From contig CAZZBK010000002.1 in NCBI GenBank assembly GCA_964652155.1, positions 62,001-126,000 on the forward strand: a DNA stretch of 64,000 bases, read 5' to 3'. Every line of letters starts with the position of its first letter. Positions within the stretch are counted from its first letter, which is position 1. The stretch is from CAZZBK01 sp964652155 (GTDB taxonomy: Bacteria; Planctomycetota; Planctomycetia; Pirellulales; PNKZ01). The notes under the pieces were generated by a model. It did not search any database, was not told the origin of the DNA, and was given only the letters and a program-made list of their open reading frames with translations. The position numbers and the translations under genes were made by a program. Positions 25,801-34,092 of the stretch are shown in pieces.

Positions 25801-26413
25801 GCTCTGCGAATTCGCCAAGCAAGGACATCAACTGCTGATCTTCACGTGCCACGAACATATCGCGCTGATGTTCCATAAGCTCGATGCGAAAGTGTTCCGG
25901 CTGCCGAATAATCACCAGCGTGGGCCCAAAGAGGCCATCGCGATTCGCGTCGACAAGCCGGTCGTTGCTCCGCCGCCGCCACCCCCCACGCGCTCATTGC
26001 AGCCGCCGGTGGTCAAGGCCCCGTCCCCGGTTGAGCCCAAGCCCGCCCCGAAACAGGTCGTCGTCGAGGCCGCGCCACCACCGGTCGAGATCCATGTCAA
26101 CGTGCCGCCGCCGGAACCCAAGGGACCGAAGCTCATGCGTCGCCGCAAAGCCGCAGAGTCTCCTGCGCCAGCCAAGCCGATCGAACTGGCCGCTCGCGGC
26201 CCGACTCGCGTCCGCAAAGCCAACGACTTCTTCGCCGGCTCACAGTGGCATGACCCGATCGACGACGACGGCAACGATCACGGCGAGCATGGCCTGAAGT
26301 ACGACGAAAACTTCACCGAGGAAGACGCCCTTTGGTACGGTGTCGAGGGACAGCGCAGCGAACAGCCAGCCCTAAGCGTGCACCAAAGCAGCGCCGACGT
26401 TGCCAGTGAATAA
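22832..26413 (+). CDS. SbcC/Rad50-like ATPase with a transmembrane hinge (YhaN-type)
   Basis: 1,193 residues. Walker A is YGPNEAGKTTL (30-40). Long coiled coils (about 190-470 and 530-900) flank two predicted membrane helices at about 477-500 and 506-525 (GWLAVLGGVFAAGISMAF and WYLVMGMIGVFGSLL). The ABC signature-like segment LSRGTREQVFLSLRLAL is at about 939-955 and Walker B LPIVLDDVLVNFD at about 967-979. No CxxC zinc hook is seen, so membrane insertion replaces the usual hook. After the ATPase comes a proline-rich tail (about 1045-1130) with Lys/Arg patches and an acidic end. Bacillus YhaN has the same membrane-in-the-coil layout. Coupled to the metallophosphoesterase by TAATG. Confidence 0.9.
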   Translation: MKIKDLHIDGFGVWNDLKLAELNERITVFYGPNEAGKTTLLQFIRAMLYGFSPPRRQRYLPPLRGGRPGGALTVLSPQGVYTLDRHDDSPAAIPLGLARLLAENGQAQHEQLLKAVLGGVDEPIYNNVFAVGLREIQELGLLEDTAAAELLYKLSTGMDRVSLVDVTRDITSSRTSLLSTDDRPSQITTLLQRREQLQAEIDTLHESTAQYTRLLAQREQLDDDVARAEAQQQQLDRQSRLLDIAIAVRDKWQNRTDVENQLTSLAQVKRLPHGLAEAVERLNAKLAEHRRHADEHRAQRRKIKDELAKLTINEVFWRRVPHVQTLLDQQQWLTKIEEEQRTLEADGHTIERELAASRHKVAEHPTVKIGGTTVSAEGWAVVLPAARNLSKALRRARHAEEAVRRIENHAETVGDDVQLALARVQESSLPRAIEKAGQNVGLLRRRVQLEERIEQLKRHHLELLDDSHGLLDRQLLPPGWLAVLGGVFAAGISMAFMGVFFPSASSTGWYLVMGMIGVFGSLLIKRGLEHTAASQFADAQREIGLVESQLNEAKAERDQLETQLPHSVGSPATRLKTAEAELAQLEQLLGVESQRKVARQEVENAKQEARTANEASEAARRRWKQALQNAGLPATITMTQLKDLRNVKPRDNSTDELTRKLERRRHELAERDRELKSFTDRVVQLFNDVQIEPRSGKLVDQLKQLQEEIKTQEGKLVRQEQLRKRAKYLRRLALREFQAYKKVQARRRKALRRAQCKDEVELRQRVATIERIDQLQGQREQLSREIGQALGQFGTEDVIREYFDHYKPSQLERLLTELAGKRATASQALQQAVEQRGRLTEQMNQLTQDRRVAQKMLDLSVVDEQLKQAAAQWQTLAVAGTMLETIRKTFEAHRQPETLREASEFLVKLTEGHYKRVWTPMDRDTLLVDDNEGNTLGVEVLSRGTREQVFLSLRLALIGAYARRGAVLPIVLDDVLVNFDAHRAAAAAKVLCEFAKQGHQLLIFTCHEHIALMFHKLDAKVFRLPNNHQRGPKEAIAIRVDKPVVAPPPPPPTRSLQPPVVKAPSPVEPKPAPKQVVVEAAPPPVEIHVNVPPPEPKGPKLMRRRKAAESPAPAKPIELAARGPTRVRKANDFFAGSQWHDPIDDDGNDHGEHGLKYDENFTEEDALWYGVEGQRSEQPALSVHQSSADVASE

Positions 26414-26439
26414 CCCGCCACAGGCACGAGGAGTGCGCG

Positions 26440-26907
26440 TTACTTCACGCGCTTAAATACGAGCAAACAGGCGCCACTCTCAGCAGCGGACTCGAACTTC
26501 TCGGGGCGAGGCGTATCACCCGTCCCGCGCACATTCAGGCAAACTTTCAGCCGCTGCTCGTCGAACTCGTAAATGCCCAACATCGCACCGCGCGGCACGT
26601 CGCCGCCGATGGGTTGATTGAGGCTGAAGTCGACCTCGCGCGGCGTCTTGCTCGGATCGAGTTTCACGGTCGCAACGAACGAGGCGGGGACAAGCGTCGT
26701 GAGTCGAACCTCGCTGCCGCTGAAGGTCACCTCGACGCCGCCGAGCACGCCGGTCACGTCTTGCCCCTCGAACACGCATGAGGCAAAAGTCCACTTCCCC
26801 TGCCATCGCTGCCGCTCCGAGGCGATCTCGTCGGCCCCCATGAAGAGGCCAACACACGCCATCACCAACAAAGCAAGCCGACGAGATGGCAGGGCATCTG
26901 GCATCAT
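26440..26907 (-). CDS. TIGR03067-family secreted protein
   Basis: 155 residues. An N-terminal hydrophobic segment (LALLVMACVGLFMGADE) suggests export. The mature part follows the planctomycete TIGR03067 pattern: WQGKWTFASCVFEGQDV, then KTPREVDFSLNQ, the GIYEFDEQRLKVCLNV motif and a terminal RPEKFES...LLVFKR. The family is expanded in Planctomycetota, often in tens of copies, with no known function. The first ATG overlaps the upstream stop as TAATG, so it is coupled to the sugar isomerase-like gene. A second ATG directly follows the first. Confidence 0.85.
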   Translation of the reverse strand: MMPDALPSRRLALLVMACVGLFMGADEIASERQRWQGKWTFASCVFEGQDVTGVLGGVEVTFSGSEVRLTTLVPASFVATVKLDPSKTPREVDFSLNQPIGGDVPRGAMLGIYEFDEQRLKVCLNVRGTGDTPRPEKFESAAESGACLLVFKRVK

Positions 26908-28076
26908 TACGCCTTTAACTGTTCATCGTGGCGCATGAAGCTGGGTGGCTGATCGGCAAGATGCACGTTGGCGAGCGCCTGCTTCGCGCCAGCATGTTGC
27001 TCGACGTCGTTGTCTTCCCATTCGATGCTGATCGCGCCGCTGTAACCAGCCCGATTCAACTCGACGATCAATTCTTCGGTGCAAGTCGCATCGCGAGCCG
27101 TGCCGGCCGTGACAAAGTTCCAGCCGTTGTGTTTGTCGCCCATCGGCTTGTGTCCGCCAAGTAGGCCGTTGCGGGTATAGCCCTTGATGACCTGCACGCC
27201 TTTGATATGAGCGCAACGGATCCGGTCGCCGTAGGCGCGAATAAAGTCGACGCCTGACACGCCTTGCCACTGCATGTGTGAGCAGTCGAAGTTAAAGCCC
27301 GTGACGTTGGCGAACCCGGCGCGGTCGACGGCGTTCAAGAAATCGCCGGCGCTGGCAATGTCTCCCATCGCGCGCTCGCTGGGGTGACACTCGAGGTTGT
27401 AGCTGGTGCCGTACTGGGCACAGGCCTGAAAGACCGGCGCGAATCGCTCGACCAGCAATTCCAAGCTCACCTCATAGACGTCGGGAATTGCGTGCCCGCC
27501 GAGCGACTTGGGCAACGGCGGGAACAAGAACCAGTGGCTCCAGCAATGCGCCGGCGAGCCGACGAACCCGGACAGCGGCACATGCCGGTTTTGTAATTTG
27601 CCCAGGTGATGTGCGAGCCGCGTGGCGTTGACCAGCGAGTCGGTTGCTTGACGCCGAGCGATGTCGGCCACGTGGTCAGGAACATAGAAGGGATCAGTAC
27701 GGGGCGGCTGATTGCCCGCGGCGCGCCATTGGGCGTAGGCCTCGACACTCTCGCCGCCGATAAACTGCAGCGTCTTGGCGCTAGGCTCGTCGCCGAGCGC
27801 TTGGCCTTGCAAGTGACAGGCGACCGAGAAGATTTCCATGCCGCGCGACTTGGCTTTGGCGACACGCGACTCGGCATAGGCAGCGGCCCCTTCGTAGGTC
27901 GAGCACTTCGCCAGATCGAGTTCCCAGCTCGCCTCTTCCCAGCCGTCGAAACCAGTCGCCGCGATCCAGTCGAGCCACTGCTCCTCGTTCACGTTGCCGA
28001 ATTGCCCTCGGACCAACCCGACCTGATGATAGGAATGCTTGCCCGAGCGATGCTGCGACGTCTGCTTGAAACCCAC
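26907..28076 (-). CDS. Sugar phosphate isomerase/epimerase family protein (TIM barrel)
   Basis: About 389 residues. I chose GTG 28076 because GGAGG stands 8 bases upstream and the product then starts VGFKQTSQHRSGKHSYHQ, a plausible cytoplasmic N terminus; longer in-frame starts add unconserved sequence. The xylose-isomerase-like TIM barrel is suggested by WLDWIAATGFDGWEEASWELDLAK, the metal-type residues in SYNLECHPSE and FDCSHMQW, HIKGVQV and the terminal SIEWEDNDVEQ. Such proteins in planctomycetes often act on sugars or polyols; the substrate is unknown. It is divergent from lysS and coupled to the TIGR03067 gene. Confidence 0.87.
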   Translation of the reverse strand: MGFKQTSQHRSGKHSYHQVGLVRGQFGNVNEEQWLDWIAATGFDGWEEASWELDLAKCSTYEGAAAYAESRVAKAKSRGMEIFSVACHLQGQALGDEPSAKTLQFIGGESVEAYAQWRAAGNQPPRTDPFYVPDHVADIARRQATDSLVNATRLAHHLGKLQNRHVPLSGFVGSPAHCWSHWFLFPPLPKSLGGHAIPDVYEVSLELLVERFAPVFQACAQYGTSYNLECHPSERAMGDIASAGDFLNAVDRAGFANVTGFNFDCSHMQWQGVSGVDFIRAYGDRIRCAHIKGVQVIKGYTRNGLLGGHKPMGDKHNGWNFVTAGTARDATCTEELIVELNRAGYSGAISIEWEDNDVEQHAGAKQALANVHLADQPPSFMRHDEQLKA

Positions 28077-28257
28077 GACGATAGCCTCCACGACGATGAA
28101 AAAATCGACTGCGTCTGGCGATTGTAGAGGGCTCGGGGCGAATTGCCAGAGCGTATTGGGCAGCCGCGTCAACTTGTGGTCGCGGACGCACTTGCGACCC
28201 ATGCGCGGCGTCGGAACCCAAGAACTGGTCACTGGTTAGGTCAAGCGAGCATTGGCG

Positions 28258-28285
28258 TTGACCCGCGAGTTGTTTTCACTAAAAT
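28258..28285 (+). promoter_or_regulatory. Candidate sigma70-type promoter for lysS
   Basis: TTGACC (28258-28263, 5/6 match) and TAAAAT (28280-28285, 5/6 match) with a 16-base spacer; the predicted start of transcription is about 25 bases before the lysS ATG. By-eye prediction, one of the better promoter matches in the window. Confidence 0.45.
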
Positions 28286-28315
28286 GTTGCCTCCCTTGGA
28301 GTTAATGCGATTGCC

Positions 28316-29857
28316 ATGAGCCAGCCCCCGTCGAATAACCCGCCCGAAAGTGAATCGCGCAAGCAACATGAGGCGTCGCGCCGTGATAAGTTGAAGCGCC
28401 TCGTCGAGCTCGGGGTCGATCCGTGGGGGCAGCGTTTCGACGATCATCAGCCGATCGGTGACATCCGTGCCCGCGAGGCGGAGATTGTCACCACGCCACC
28501 CTCGGGGGACGACCCCAAAGCGCAAGCCGAGCTGAGCGGCCCACGCGTCCGCGCGGCGGGGCGCATCGTGTTGCGTCGCGACACGGGCAAGCTCGTGTTT
28601 GCCAATATCCTCGACTGGTCGGGCACGATCCAATTGTACATCGGTCGCAAGCAGGTCGGCGACGACAACTGGGCCGTCGTGCAATGTCTCGATCTGGGAG
28701 ACATCATCGGCGTCGATGGCGAGTTGAAACGGACCAAGACCGGCGAGCTGACCATCTTTGTTGAGAAGGTTCACTTTCTCACAAAGAGCGTCGAGCCGCA
28801 TCCGGACAAATATCAAGGATTGCACGACCCCGAGCAGCGGCAACGTATGCGCTACTTGGATTTGATTCACAACGAAGGCGTGTTGCCGCGGTTCTTAAAG
28901 CGCACGCAGATCGTGCAGTCGATCCGCAACACGCTTGCCGGAGAGCGTTTCGTCGAGGTCGAGGGGCCTACGTTGCACGCCATTGCCGGCGGCGCGGCGG
29001 CGCGGCCGTTCATCACGCATCACAACACGCTCGACATGAAGCTGTTCTTGCGCATTGCCCTGGAACTGCATTTGAAGCGGTTGATGGTCGGCGGCATCGA
29101 ACGGGTTTATGAGTTGGGGCGCGTGTATCGCAACGAAGGAGTCAGTCCTCGGCATAACCCTGAGTTCACGATGCTCGAATTGTATCAGGCCTATGGCGAT
29201 TACCGTGCCATGATGGACCTGACCGAGAAGATTATCGTGAACGCCATTCGCGCGACGGGCCAAGATCTGAAAATCCCCTGGGGACAAGGCGAGTCGGCGA
29301 TGACGCTCGACTTTACGCCCCCGTTCGAGCGGCTGACCTACGACGAGGCTTTTGAGCGTTACACGGGAGTCTCGCCGAACGATGCCGAGGCGGTCAAAAA
29401 ATACGCCGAGCAGATCGGCTTCGACACGACCCACAAGCACCCAGACGTCATCAAGACCGAGGTTTTCGAGGAGAAGGTCGAAGACGCCTTGAAGGGGCCG
29501 GTGTTTATCATCGACTACCCGGCCGATATGTGCCCATTGACCAAGCGCAAGGCCTCGAATCCGAAAGTAGCCGAGCGGTTCGAGCTGTTCATCGAAGGAA
29601 TGGAGTTGGCCAACGCGTACACCGAGCTGAACGACCCTGACCTGCAAGAGCGGCTGTTCAGCCAGCAGCTCGAAGGTCAGAAAGAAGAAGACTCGATGGC
29701 GAAGATGGATCACGACTTTATTCGCGCCCTGCGGTACGGCATGCCGCCGGCCGGCGGGTTGGGCATCGGCATCGACCGGCTCGTGATGATCTTGACCAAT
29801 AGTCAGACGATTCGCGACGTGATTTTGTTCCCGTTGTTGCGACATGAGGTGTTTTAG
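28316..29857 (+). CDS. lysS: Lysyl-tRNA synthetase, class II
   Basis: Charges tRNA-Lys with lysine. 513 residues. The N-terminal OB-fold anticodon-binding domain (about 78-170, VRAAGRIVLRRDTGKLVFANI) is followed by the class II core: motif 2 in GRVYRNEGVSPRHNPEFTMLE and motif 3 in PPAGGLGIGIDRLVMI near the C terminus. The first ~35 residues (PPESESRKQHEASRRDKLKRLVELG) are a normal basic leader for this family. A GGAG-like box precedes the ATG. Single-gene unit; the long inverted repeat at 29874-30021 follows and could help end transcription. Confidence 0.97.
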   Translation: MSQPPSNNPPESESRKQHEASRRDKLKRLVELGVDPWGQRFDDHQPIGDIRAREAEIVTTPPSGDDPKAQAELSGPRVRAAGRIVLRRDTGKLVFANILDWSGTIQLYIGRKQVGDDNWAVVQCLDLGDIIGVDGELKRTKTGELTIFVEKVHFLTKSVEPHPDKYQGLHDPEQRQRMRYLDLIHNEGVLPRFLKRTQIVQSIRNTLAGERFVEVEGPTLHAIAGGAAARPFITHHNTLDMKLFLRIALELHLKRLMVGGIERVYELGRVYRNEGVSPRHNPEFTMLELYQAYGDYRAMMDLTEKIIVNAIRATGQDLKIPWGQGESAMTLDFTPPFERLTYDEAFERYTGVSPNDAEAVKKYAEQIGFDTTHKHPDVIKTEVFEEKVEDALKGPVFIIDYPADMCPLTKRKASNPKVAERFELFIEGMELANAYTELNDPDLQERLFSQQLEGQKEEDSMAKMDHDFIRALRYGMPPAGGLGIGIDRLVMILTNSQTIRDVILFPLLRHEVF

Positions 29858-29873
29858 GAAGAGAAGAGAATGG

Positions 29874-30021
29874 AACCACGGATGAACACGGATAAACACA
29901 GATGAAGAGAGGACGGAAGGAAGAGTTGATGAGTAGCGCTAGGTGACAGCGCACCCCCATCCACTCCTCAGCCCCTCCGCTCCTCTGCCGTTCTGTGTTG
30001 ATCTGTGTTCATCCGTGGTTT
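29874..30021. repeat. Long inverted repeat element in the lysS/ABC exporter gap
   Basis: The left arm AACCACGGATGAACACGGAT (29874-29893, continuing to 29903) pairs with the right arm at about 29992-30021, which reads as its reverse complement with about two mismatches over 30 bases. The roughly 88 bases between the arms are purine-rich on the left (GAGAGGACGGAAGG) and pyrimidine-rich on the right (CCCCTCCGCTCCTCT), so they can also partly pair, giving a hairpin of about 150 nt. I recall very similar CCACGGATGAACAC repeats in other PVC-group genomes, but cannot verify this here. Apparent small reading frames in it are artefacts. Confidence 0.8.
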
Positions 30022-30109
30022 CAACTCCTTCTGCGGTTCCCAGTTCCGAATTGAGTTTGTTCACCGGGCAAGGATGCCCTGGCAGTCATCGCAATCCAAG
30101 GATGGGTTC

Positions 30110-31624
30110 ATGTACAAGTTCTTGCTGTGCTGGCGGTATCTGCGAACGCGGTACATCGCGCTGGCCTCGATCGTGAGCGTGACGCTGGGCGTAGCCACGA
30201 TGATCGTGGTCAACAGCGTCATGCAAGGCTTCTCGCACGAAGCGTACAAGCGGCTGCACAGCATCTTGTCGGATTTGGTCGTCGAGGCGCACAGTCTCAC
30301 GGGCTTTCCGGACCCCGTGTGGCACGCCGAGCAAATTCGGCGCATCGCCGGCGATGACGTGATCGGCGTGACCCCCACGGTCAGCGTGCCGGCCATGCTC
30401 AGCTTTCAATACGGCGACCAATGGGTGACACGGCCCGTGCAGTTGATCGGCATTGACGAGCAGACCCAGGCCGAGGCCGGTGACTTCGCGCAGTTCTTAC
30501 AGCACCCCGATAACCGTCTCAAGTTCGACTTCCTGCTCAAAAACGACGGCTACGACACGGTCGATCACTTGCAAGACCAAGGGGGCGAGGTGAATCGTCC
30601 CGACATGGGCATCGCGGGTTGGACCGTGCGCAAGCGTTGGGCCCAGCACCAGAAAGAGGCCGACCGCATCTTTCAATCGGCCAAGCCCAAGACTCCTGCG
30701 AACAACGAGCCCGAAGACATTTTCGCGCAGCGGCCACAGCCCCAGCAGACTTTCGATCCCGAGAAGCAACAGCACACGGGGATCGTGTTGGGCATGGCGC
30801 TCGTGACCTATCGCAATCGTGACGGCCGGGACCGCTTCCTGGTCCTACCGGGCAACGATGTGAAGTTGACGTTTCCCACCTCGGGCACGCCTCCCAAGGC
30901 GATCGACGACGTGTTCACCGTGGTCGATCTCTACGAATGCAAGATGAGCGAATACGATTCGAGTTTCGTGTTCGTGCCAATTGCCAAGTTGCAAGAGCTG
31001 CGTGGCATGATCGACCCGCAATCAGGCGTGCGATACGTGACGGCGATGCAGGTCAAATTGCGCGAGGGGGCCAGCGCCGAGGCGGTGCGAGACAAGCTGC
31101 GCGAGGCGTTTCCGCCTGAGTTGGTTAGTGTCTCGACCTGGCAAGACAAGCAGGGGCCGCTGTTGGCCGCCGTGCAAATGGAGACCCGAATTCTCAATCT
31201 GCTGCTGTTCATGATTATCGCCGTGGCCGGGTTCGGCATCCTGGCCATCTTTTTTATGATCGTCGTCGAAAAGACCCGCGACATTGGCATCCTCAAAGCC
31301 CTAGGGGCGAGTAGCCGCGGCGTGATGGGCATCTTCTTGGGCTATGGCTTGTTGCTGGGCATCGTGGGCAGCGGCGCGGGGTTGCTGCTCGGGCTCACCT
31401 TCGTCTGGAATATCAACAACATCGCCGACGGCCTGAGCTGGCTTACCGGTCAGCCGGTATTTAATCCGCAGATTTATTATTTCTATCGCATCCCAACAAT
31501 CATCGAGCCCTTTACGGTCGCGTGGATCATTGTCGGCGCGTTAGCGATTGCCGTGTTGGCCAGTGTCCTGCCGGCTCGTCGAGCCAGCCGTCTCCATCCG
31601 GTCGAGGCTTTGCGATATGAATAG
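30110..31624 (+). CDS. ABC transporter permease, LolC/LolE (FtsX) type
   Basis: 504 residues from ATG 30110, with AAGG 8 bases upstream. The N-terminal membrane helix (RYIALASIVSVTLGVATMIVV, about 13-33) is followed by a large periplasmic domain (about 40-385) and three C-terminal helices of the FtsX permease fold (LLLFMIIAVAGFGILAIFFMI; GIFLGYGLLLGIVGSGAGLLLG; AWIIVGALAIAVLASVLP). This layout is that of LolC/E lipoprotein-release and MacB-like exporters. The periplasmic domain holds a charged Gln/Lys/Pro-rich insert around 180-245. The 3' end overlaps the ATPase start by eight bases. Lipoprotein release is the likely but unproven role. Confidence 0.9.
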   Translation: MYKFLLCWRYLRTRYIALASIVSVTLGVATMIVVNSVMQGFSHEAYKRLHSILSDLVVEAHSLTGFPDPVWHAEQIRRIAGDDVIGVTPTVSVPAMLSFQYGDQWVTRPVQLIGIDEQTQAEAGDFAQFLQHPDNRLKFDFLLKNDGYDTVDHLQDQGGEVNRPDMGIAGWTVRKRWAQHQKEADRIFQSAKPKTPANNEPEDIFAQRPQPQQTFDPEKQQHTGIVLGMALVTYRNRDGRDRFLVLPGNDVKLTFPTSGTPPKAIDDVFTVVDLYECKMSEYDSSFVFVPIAKLQELRGMIDPQSGVRYVTAMQVKLREGASAEAVRDKLREAFPPELVSVSTWQDKQGPLLAAVQMETRILNLLLFMIIAVAGFGILAIFFMIVVEKTRDIGILKALGASSRGVMGIFLGYGLLLGIVGSGAGLLLGLTFVWNINNIADGLSWLTGQPVFNPQIYYFYRIPTIIEPFTVAWIIVGALAIAVLASVLPARRASRLHPVEALRYE

Positions 31625-32396
31625 CATCCCAGCCACCATCGAACGACTGACCCGAGCGGGCACCGTGGCCGCTCCGCATTTTGACCCACCGACGAAAAAT
31701 GCCCCGCCACAAATCGCGGCGGTGAGCGTGAAGAAGAGCTACCGCAAAGGGCCGCTCGAAATACCCGTGCTGCGTGGCGTCGACATGAGCGTCGCGCATG
31801 GCGAGTTTGTCTCGATCATCGGTCAGAGCGGCTCTGGCAAGAGCACGCTGCTGCACGTGCTCGGCACACTCGACCAGTGCGACTCGGGCGAAGTCCATTT
31901 CGGCGAGCAGCGAATCGACAACTTGCCGGTCCGCGAGCGCGATCAACTACGCAACCAACGCATCGGCATGATCTTTCAGTTCTATCATTTACTGCCCGAA
32001 CTCTCCGCTCTGGAGAATGTGCTCGCACCGCTGATGATCACGCACGGCTGGCTCGCGTTTCGCCGCCGACGCGCCGAGTTCACGGCCCGCGCAACCGAAT
32101 TGCTCTCGACCGTCGGGCTCGGCCACCGTTTGACGCACAAGCCGCGAGAAATGTCGGGGGGCGAGATGCAACGCGCGGCCATCGCTCGGGCGCTGATCGC
32201 CAGTCCGCAGGTGCTACTGGCCGACGAGCCAACCGGCAATCTCGATCAGGCCACGGGACGCGAAATCCTCGCCATTCTGCGAACCTTGAACCGCGAGCAG
32301 CGTCTCACTATAGTCATGGTGACACACGATCTGGCAATTGCCGAGCAAGCCGATCGGGTGGTGCGACTCGTCGAGGGGCGGGTCGCTGCTGCATAA
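31617..32396 (+). CDS. ABC transporter ATP-binding protein, LolD/MacB type
   Basis: 259 residues from ATG 31617, overlapping the permease gene by eight bases. Walker A is IGQSGSGKST (68-77), the Q-loop region is IFQFYHLLPELSALENV, the signature MSGGEMQR, Walker B VLLADEPTGNLD and the switch histidine in VMVTHDL. The QFYHLLPELSALENV stretch is typical of the LolD/MacB/FtsE group. There is an N-terminal extension of about 37 residues before the nucleotide-binding domain. Works with the preceding permease at the cytoplasmic face of the inner membrane, most likely as a homodimeric exporter. Confidence 0.94.
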   Translation: MNSIPATIERLTRAGTVAAPHFDPPTKNAPPQIAAVSVKKSYRKGPLEIPVLRGVDMSVAHGEFVSIIGQSGSGKSTLLHVLGTLDQCDSGEVHFGEQRIDNLPVRERDQLRNQRIGMIFQFYHLLPELSALENVLAPLMITHGWLAFRRRRAEFTARATELLSTVGLGHRLTHKPREMSGGEMQRAAIARALIASPQVLLADEPTGNLDQATGREILAILRTLNREQRLTIVMVTHDLAIAEQADRVVRLVEGRVAAA

Positions 32397-32468
32397 TAGC
32401 TGAGCGTTCGCGGCTGCTGTGCCGCGTGGCCCGATTCTTCTTCCTTTAGTGTTGGTAGCCCGTTCGCC

Positions 32469-33326
32469 ATGAGTCTGAAAATTTGGATCAATGGTCGCCT
32501 TTACGACAAAGACGACGCCAAAGTTAGCGTCTACGACCACGGCCTGCTCTATGGCGACGGTATCTTCGAGGGGATGCGCAGCTACAGCGGCAAAGTGTTT
32601 CGCCATCAGCAGCATTTACAGCGGCTCTACGAGTCGGCCCAGGCCATCCATCTGAAGATCCCCATCGCGATCGAAGAGCTTGCCGCGGCGGTCAACGAGA
32701 CGCTGCGCGTCAATAACATCCGCGATGGCTACATTCGTCTGGTCGTCACGCGCGGTGCTGGCAGCTTGGGTCTCGATCCCAATCGCACGAGCAACCCGCA
32801 GGTCATCATCATCACCGACCACATCTCGCTGTACCCCAAAGAGATGTACGAGAACGGTCTCGAGATTGTCACGTCGAGCGTGGTGCGCAATCACTCGGCG
32901 GCTTTGAGTCCGCGCATCAAGAGCCTGAACTACCTCAACAACATTCTCGCCAAGATCGAAGGCTTGCAGGCCGGGTGCGTCGAGGCGCTGATGCTCAACA
33001 CCAAAGGAGAGGTTGCCGAGTGCACGGGCGATAATATTTTCTTGGTCAAGCATGGCGACGTTTATACGCCGCCGATCGACGCGGGCATTTTGCAGGGCAT
33101 CACGCGCGACGCGGTCATTGATCTGGCCCGTGAAGAGGGGCTCGAAGTCCGCGAAGTCCCGTTGACCAAGCACGACGTCTACATTGCCGACGAATGCTTT
33201 TTGACCGGCACGGCCGCGGAGATCATCCCGGTCGTGAAGGTCGACAGCCGCGTGATTGGCGACGGCAAGCCGGGTCCCGTGACCCGCGATTTGACCCGCA
33301 AGTTCCACGAACTGACGCGGATTTAA
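32469..33326 (+). CDS. ilvE: Branched-chain amino acid aminotransferase (class IV PLP)
   Basis: Transfers the amino group from glutamate to the 2-keto acids of leucine, isoleucine and valine. 285 residues. The fold-IV pattern is clear: WINGRLYDKDDAKVSVYDHGLLYGDGIFEGM at the N terminus, the PLP lysine in IKSLNYLNNILAK (about Lys152), the GEVAECTGDNIFLVK segment and GILQGITRD near 205. D-amino acid transaminases share the fold; the SLNYLNN and TGTAAEI motifs favour IlvE. It is 72 bases after the ABC ATPase, likely a separate unit. Confidence 0.93.
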   Translation: MSLKIWINGRLYDKDDAKVSVYDHGLLYGDGIFEGMRSYSGKVFRHQQHLQRLYESAQAIHLKIPIAIEELAAAVNETLRVNNIRDGYIRLVVTRGAGSLGLDPNRTSNPQVIIITDHISLYPKEMYENGLEIVTSSVVRNHSAALSPRIKSLNYLNNILAKIEGLQAGCVEALMLNTKGEVAECTGDNIFLVKHGDVYTPPIDAGILQGITRDAVIDLAREEGLEVREVPLTKHDVYIADECFLTGTAAEIIPVVKVDSRVIGDGKPGPVTRDLTRKFHELTRI

Positions 33327-33379
33327 CCATCGCGCCACGGTTCGCCTGCCCGTTCCAGAGCGCAAGCAAGCAACCGGCG

Positions 33380-33991
33380 CTATTTCTTGAGCTGTTCCAA
33401 ATAGCGCCAGCAGTACCAGCTCCCGACGCTCGACAGAGGCCGCCACCGCTCGCCGATCGCCAGGCAGGTTTTCTTGTCGGGCAGATCTGGCAGCTCGTAC
33501 AACTGCCGGATCGCGCTACGCACTCCCAGGTCGTCGTAGGGGAACACGTCGGGGCGTGCGAGGCCGAAAATTAAGAACATCTGCGCCGACCACCGGCCGA
33601 TCCCTTTCACTTGAGTCAACTCGGCGATAATCGATTCGTCGTCGAGTCGCCCCAATTTGGACAGCTCGACCGTTCCGTCGACGCATTTCTGCGCCAGGTC
33701 AAGCATGTAGCCGGCTTTCTGACGCGACACGCCTAGCGCGCGGAGTTGGTCGATCGAGAGCGCCGCGACCGACTCGGGCTTGACCCCCTGAGTCGCCAGG
33801 CTCGATTCCAATCGGCCGCGAATTGTGCGGGCGGCGGCCGTCGAGATCTGCTGCGAGATGATCGAGCCGACCAATAGTTTGAAGCGATCGCGCTGCGGGC
33901 GGAGGGTCATGGGGCCCACCGTGCGAATCACTTGAGCGAGCACCGGATCAACGCGGCGAAAATGCCGTTGGACTTGAGCGTGTTCGAGCAC
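33380..33991 (-). CDS. DNA-3-methyladenine glycosylase II-like (AlkA, HhH-GPD)
   Basis: Excises alkylated bases in base-excision repair. 203 residues, the short AlkA form without the N-terminal TBP-like domain. The helix-hairpin-helix TQVKGIGRWSAQMFLIFGL (127-145) is followed by the catalytic Asp154 in FPYDDLGV, and an upstream SIISQQIS motif (43-50) is typical. The stop lies 53 bases from the ilvE stop in convergent orientation. No ada or ogt gene nearby. Confidence 0.93.
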   Translation of the reverse strand: MLEHAQVQRHFRRVDPVLAQVIRTVGPMTLRPQRDRFKLLVGSIISQQISTAAARTIRGRLESSLATQGVKPESVAALSIDQLRALGVSRQKAGYMLDLAQKCVDGTVELSKLGRLDDESIIAELTQVKGIGRWSAQMFLIFGLARPDVFPYDDLGVRSAIRQLYELPDLPDKKTCLAIGERWRPLSSVGSWYCWRYLEQLKK

Positions 33992-34092
33992 AGTAGGTGA
34001 GCTTCCTCGATCAGACGGTTGAGAGCCGCGTGCCGCTGCGTTAAGTTAGTGTCGGGTTCAATGCCATCTTATCTTATGGGGAACGAGTTGCC

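Noticed and set aside
29718..29960. Short open frames with FICVYPCSSV-type products next to lysS
   Set aside because: They are translations of the inverted repeat arm and have no independent support.
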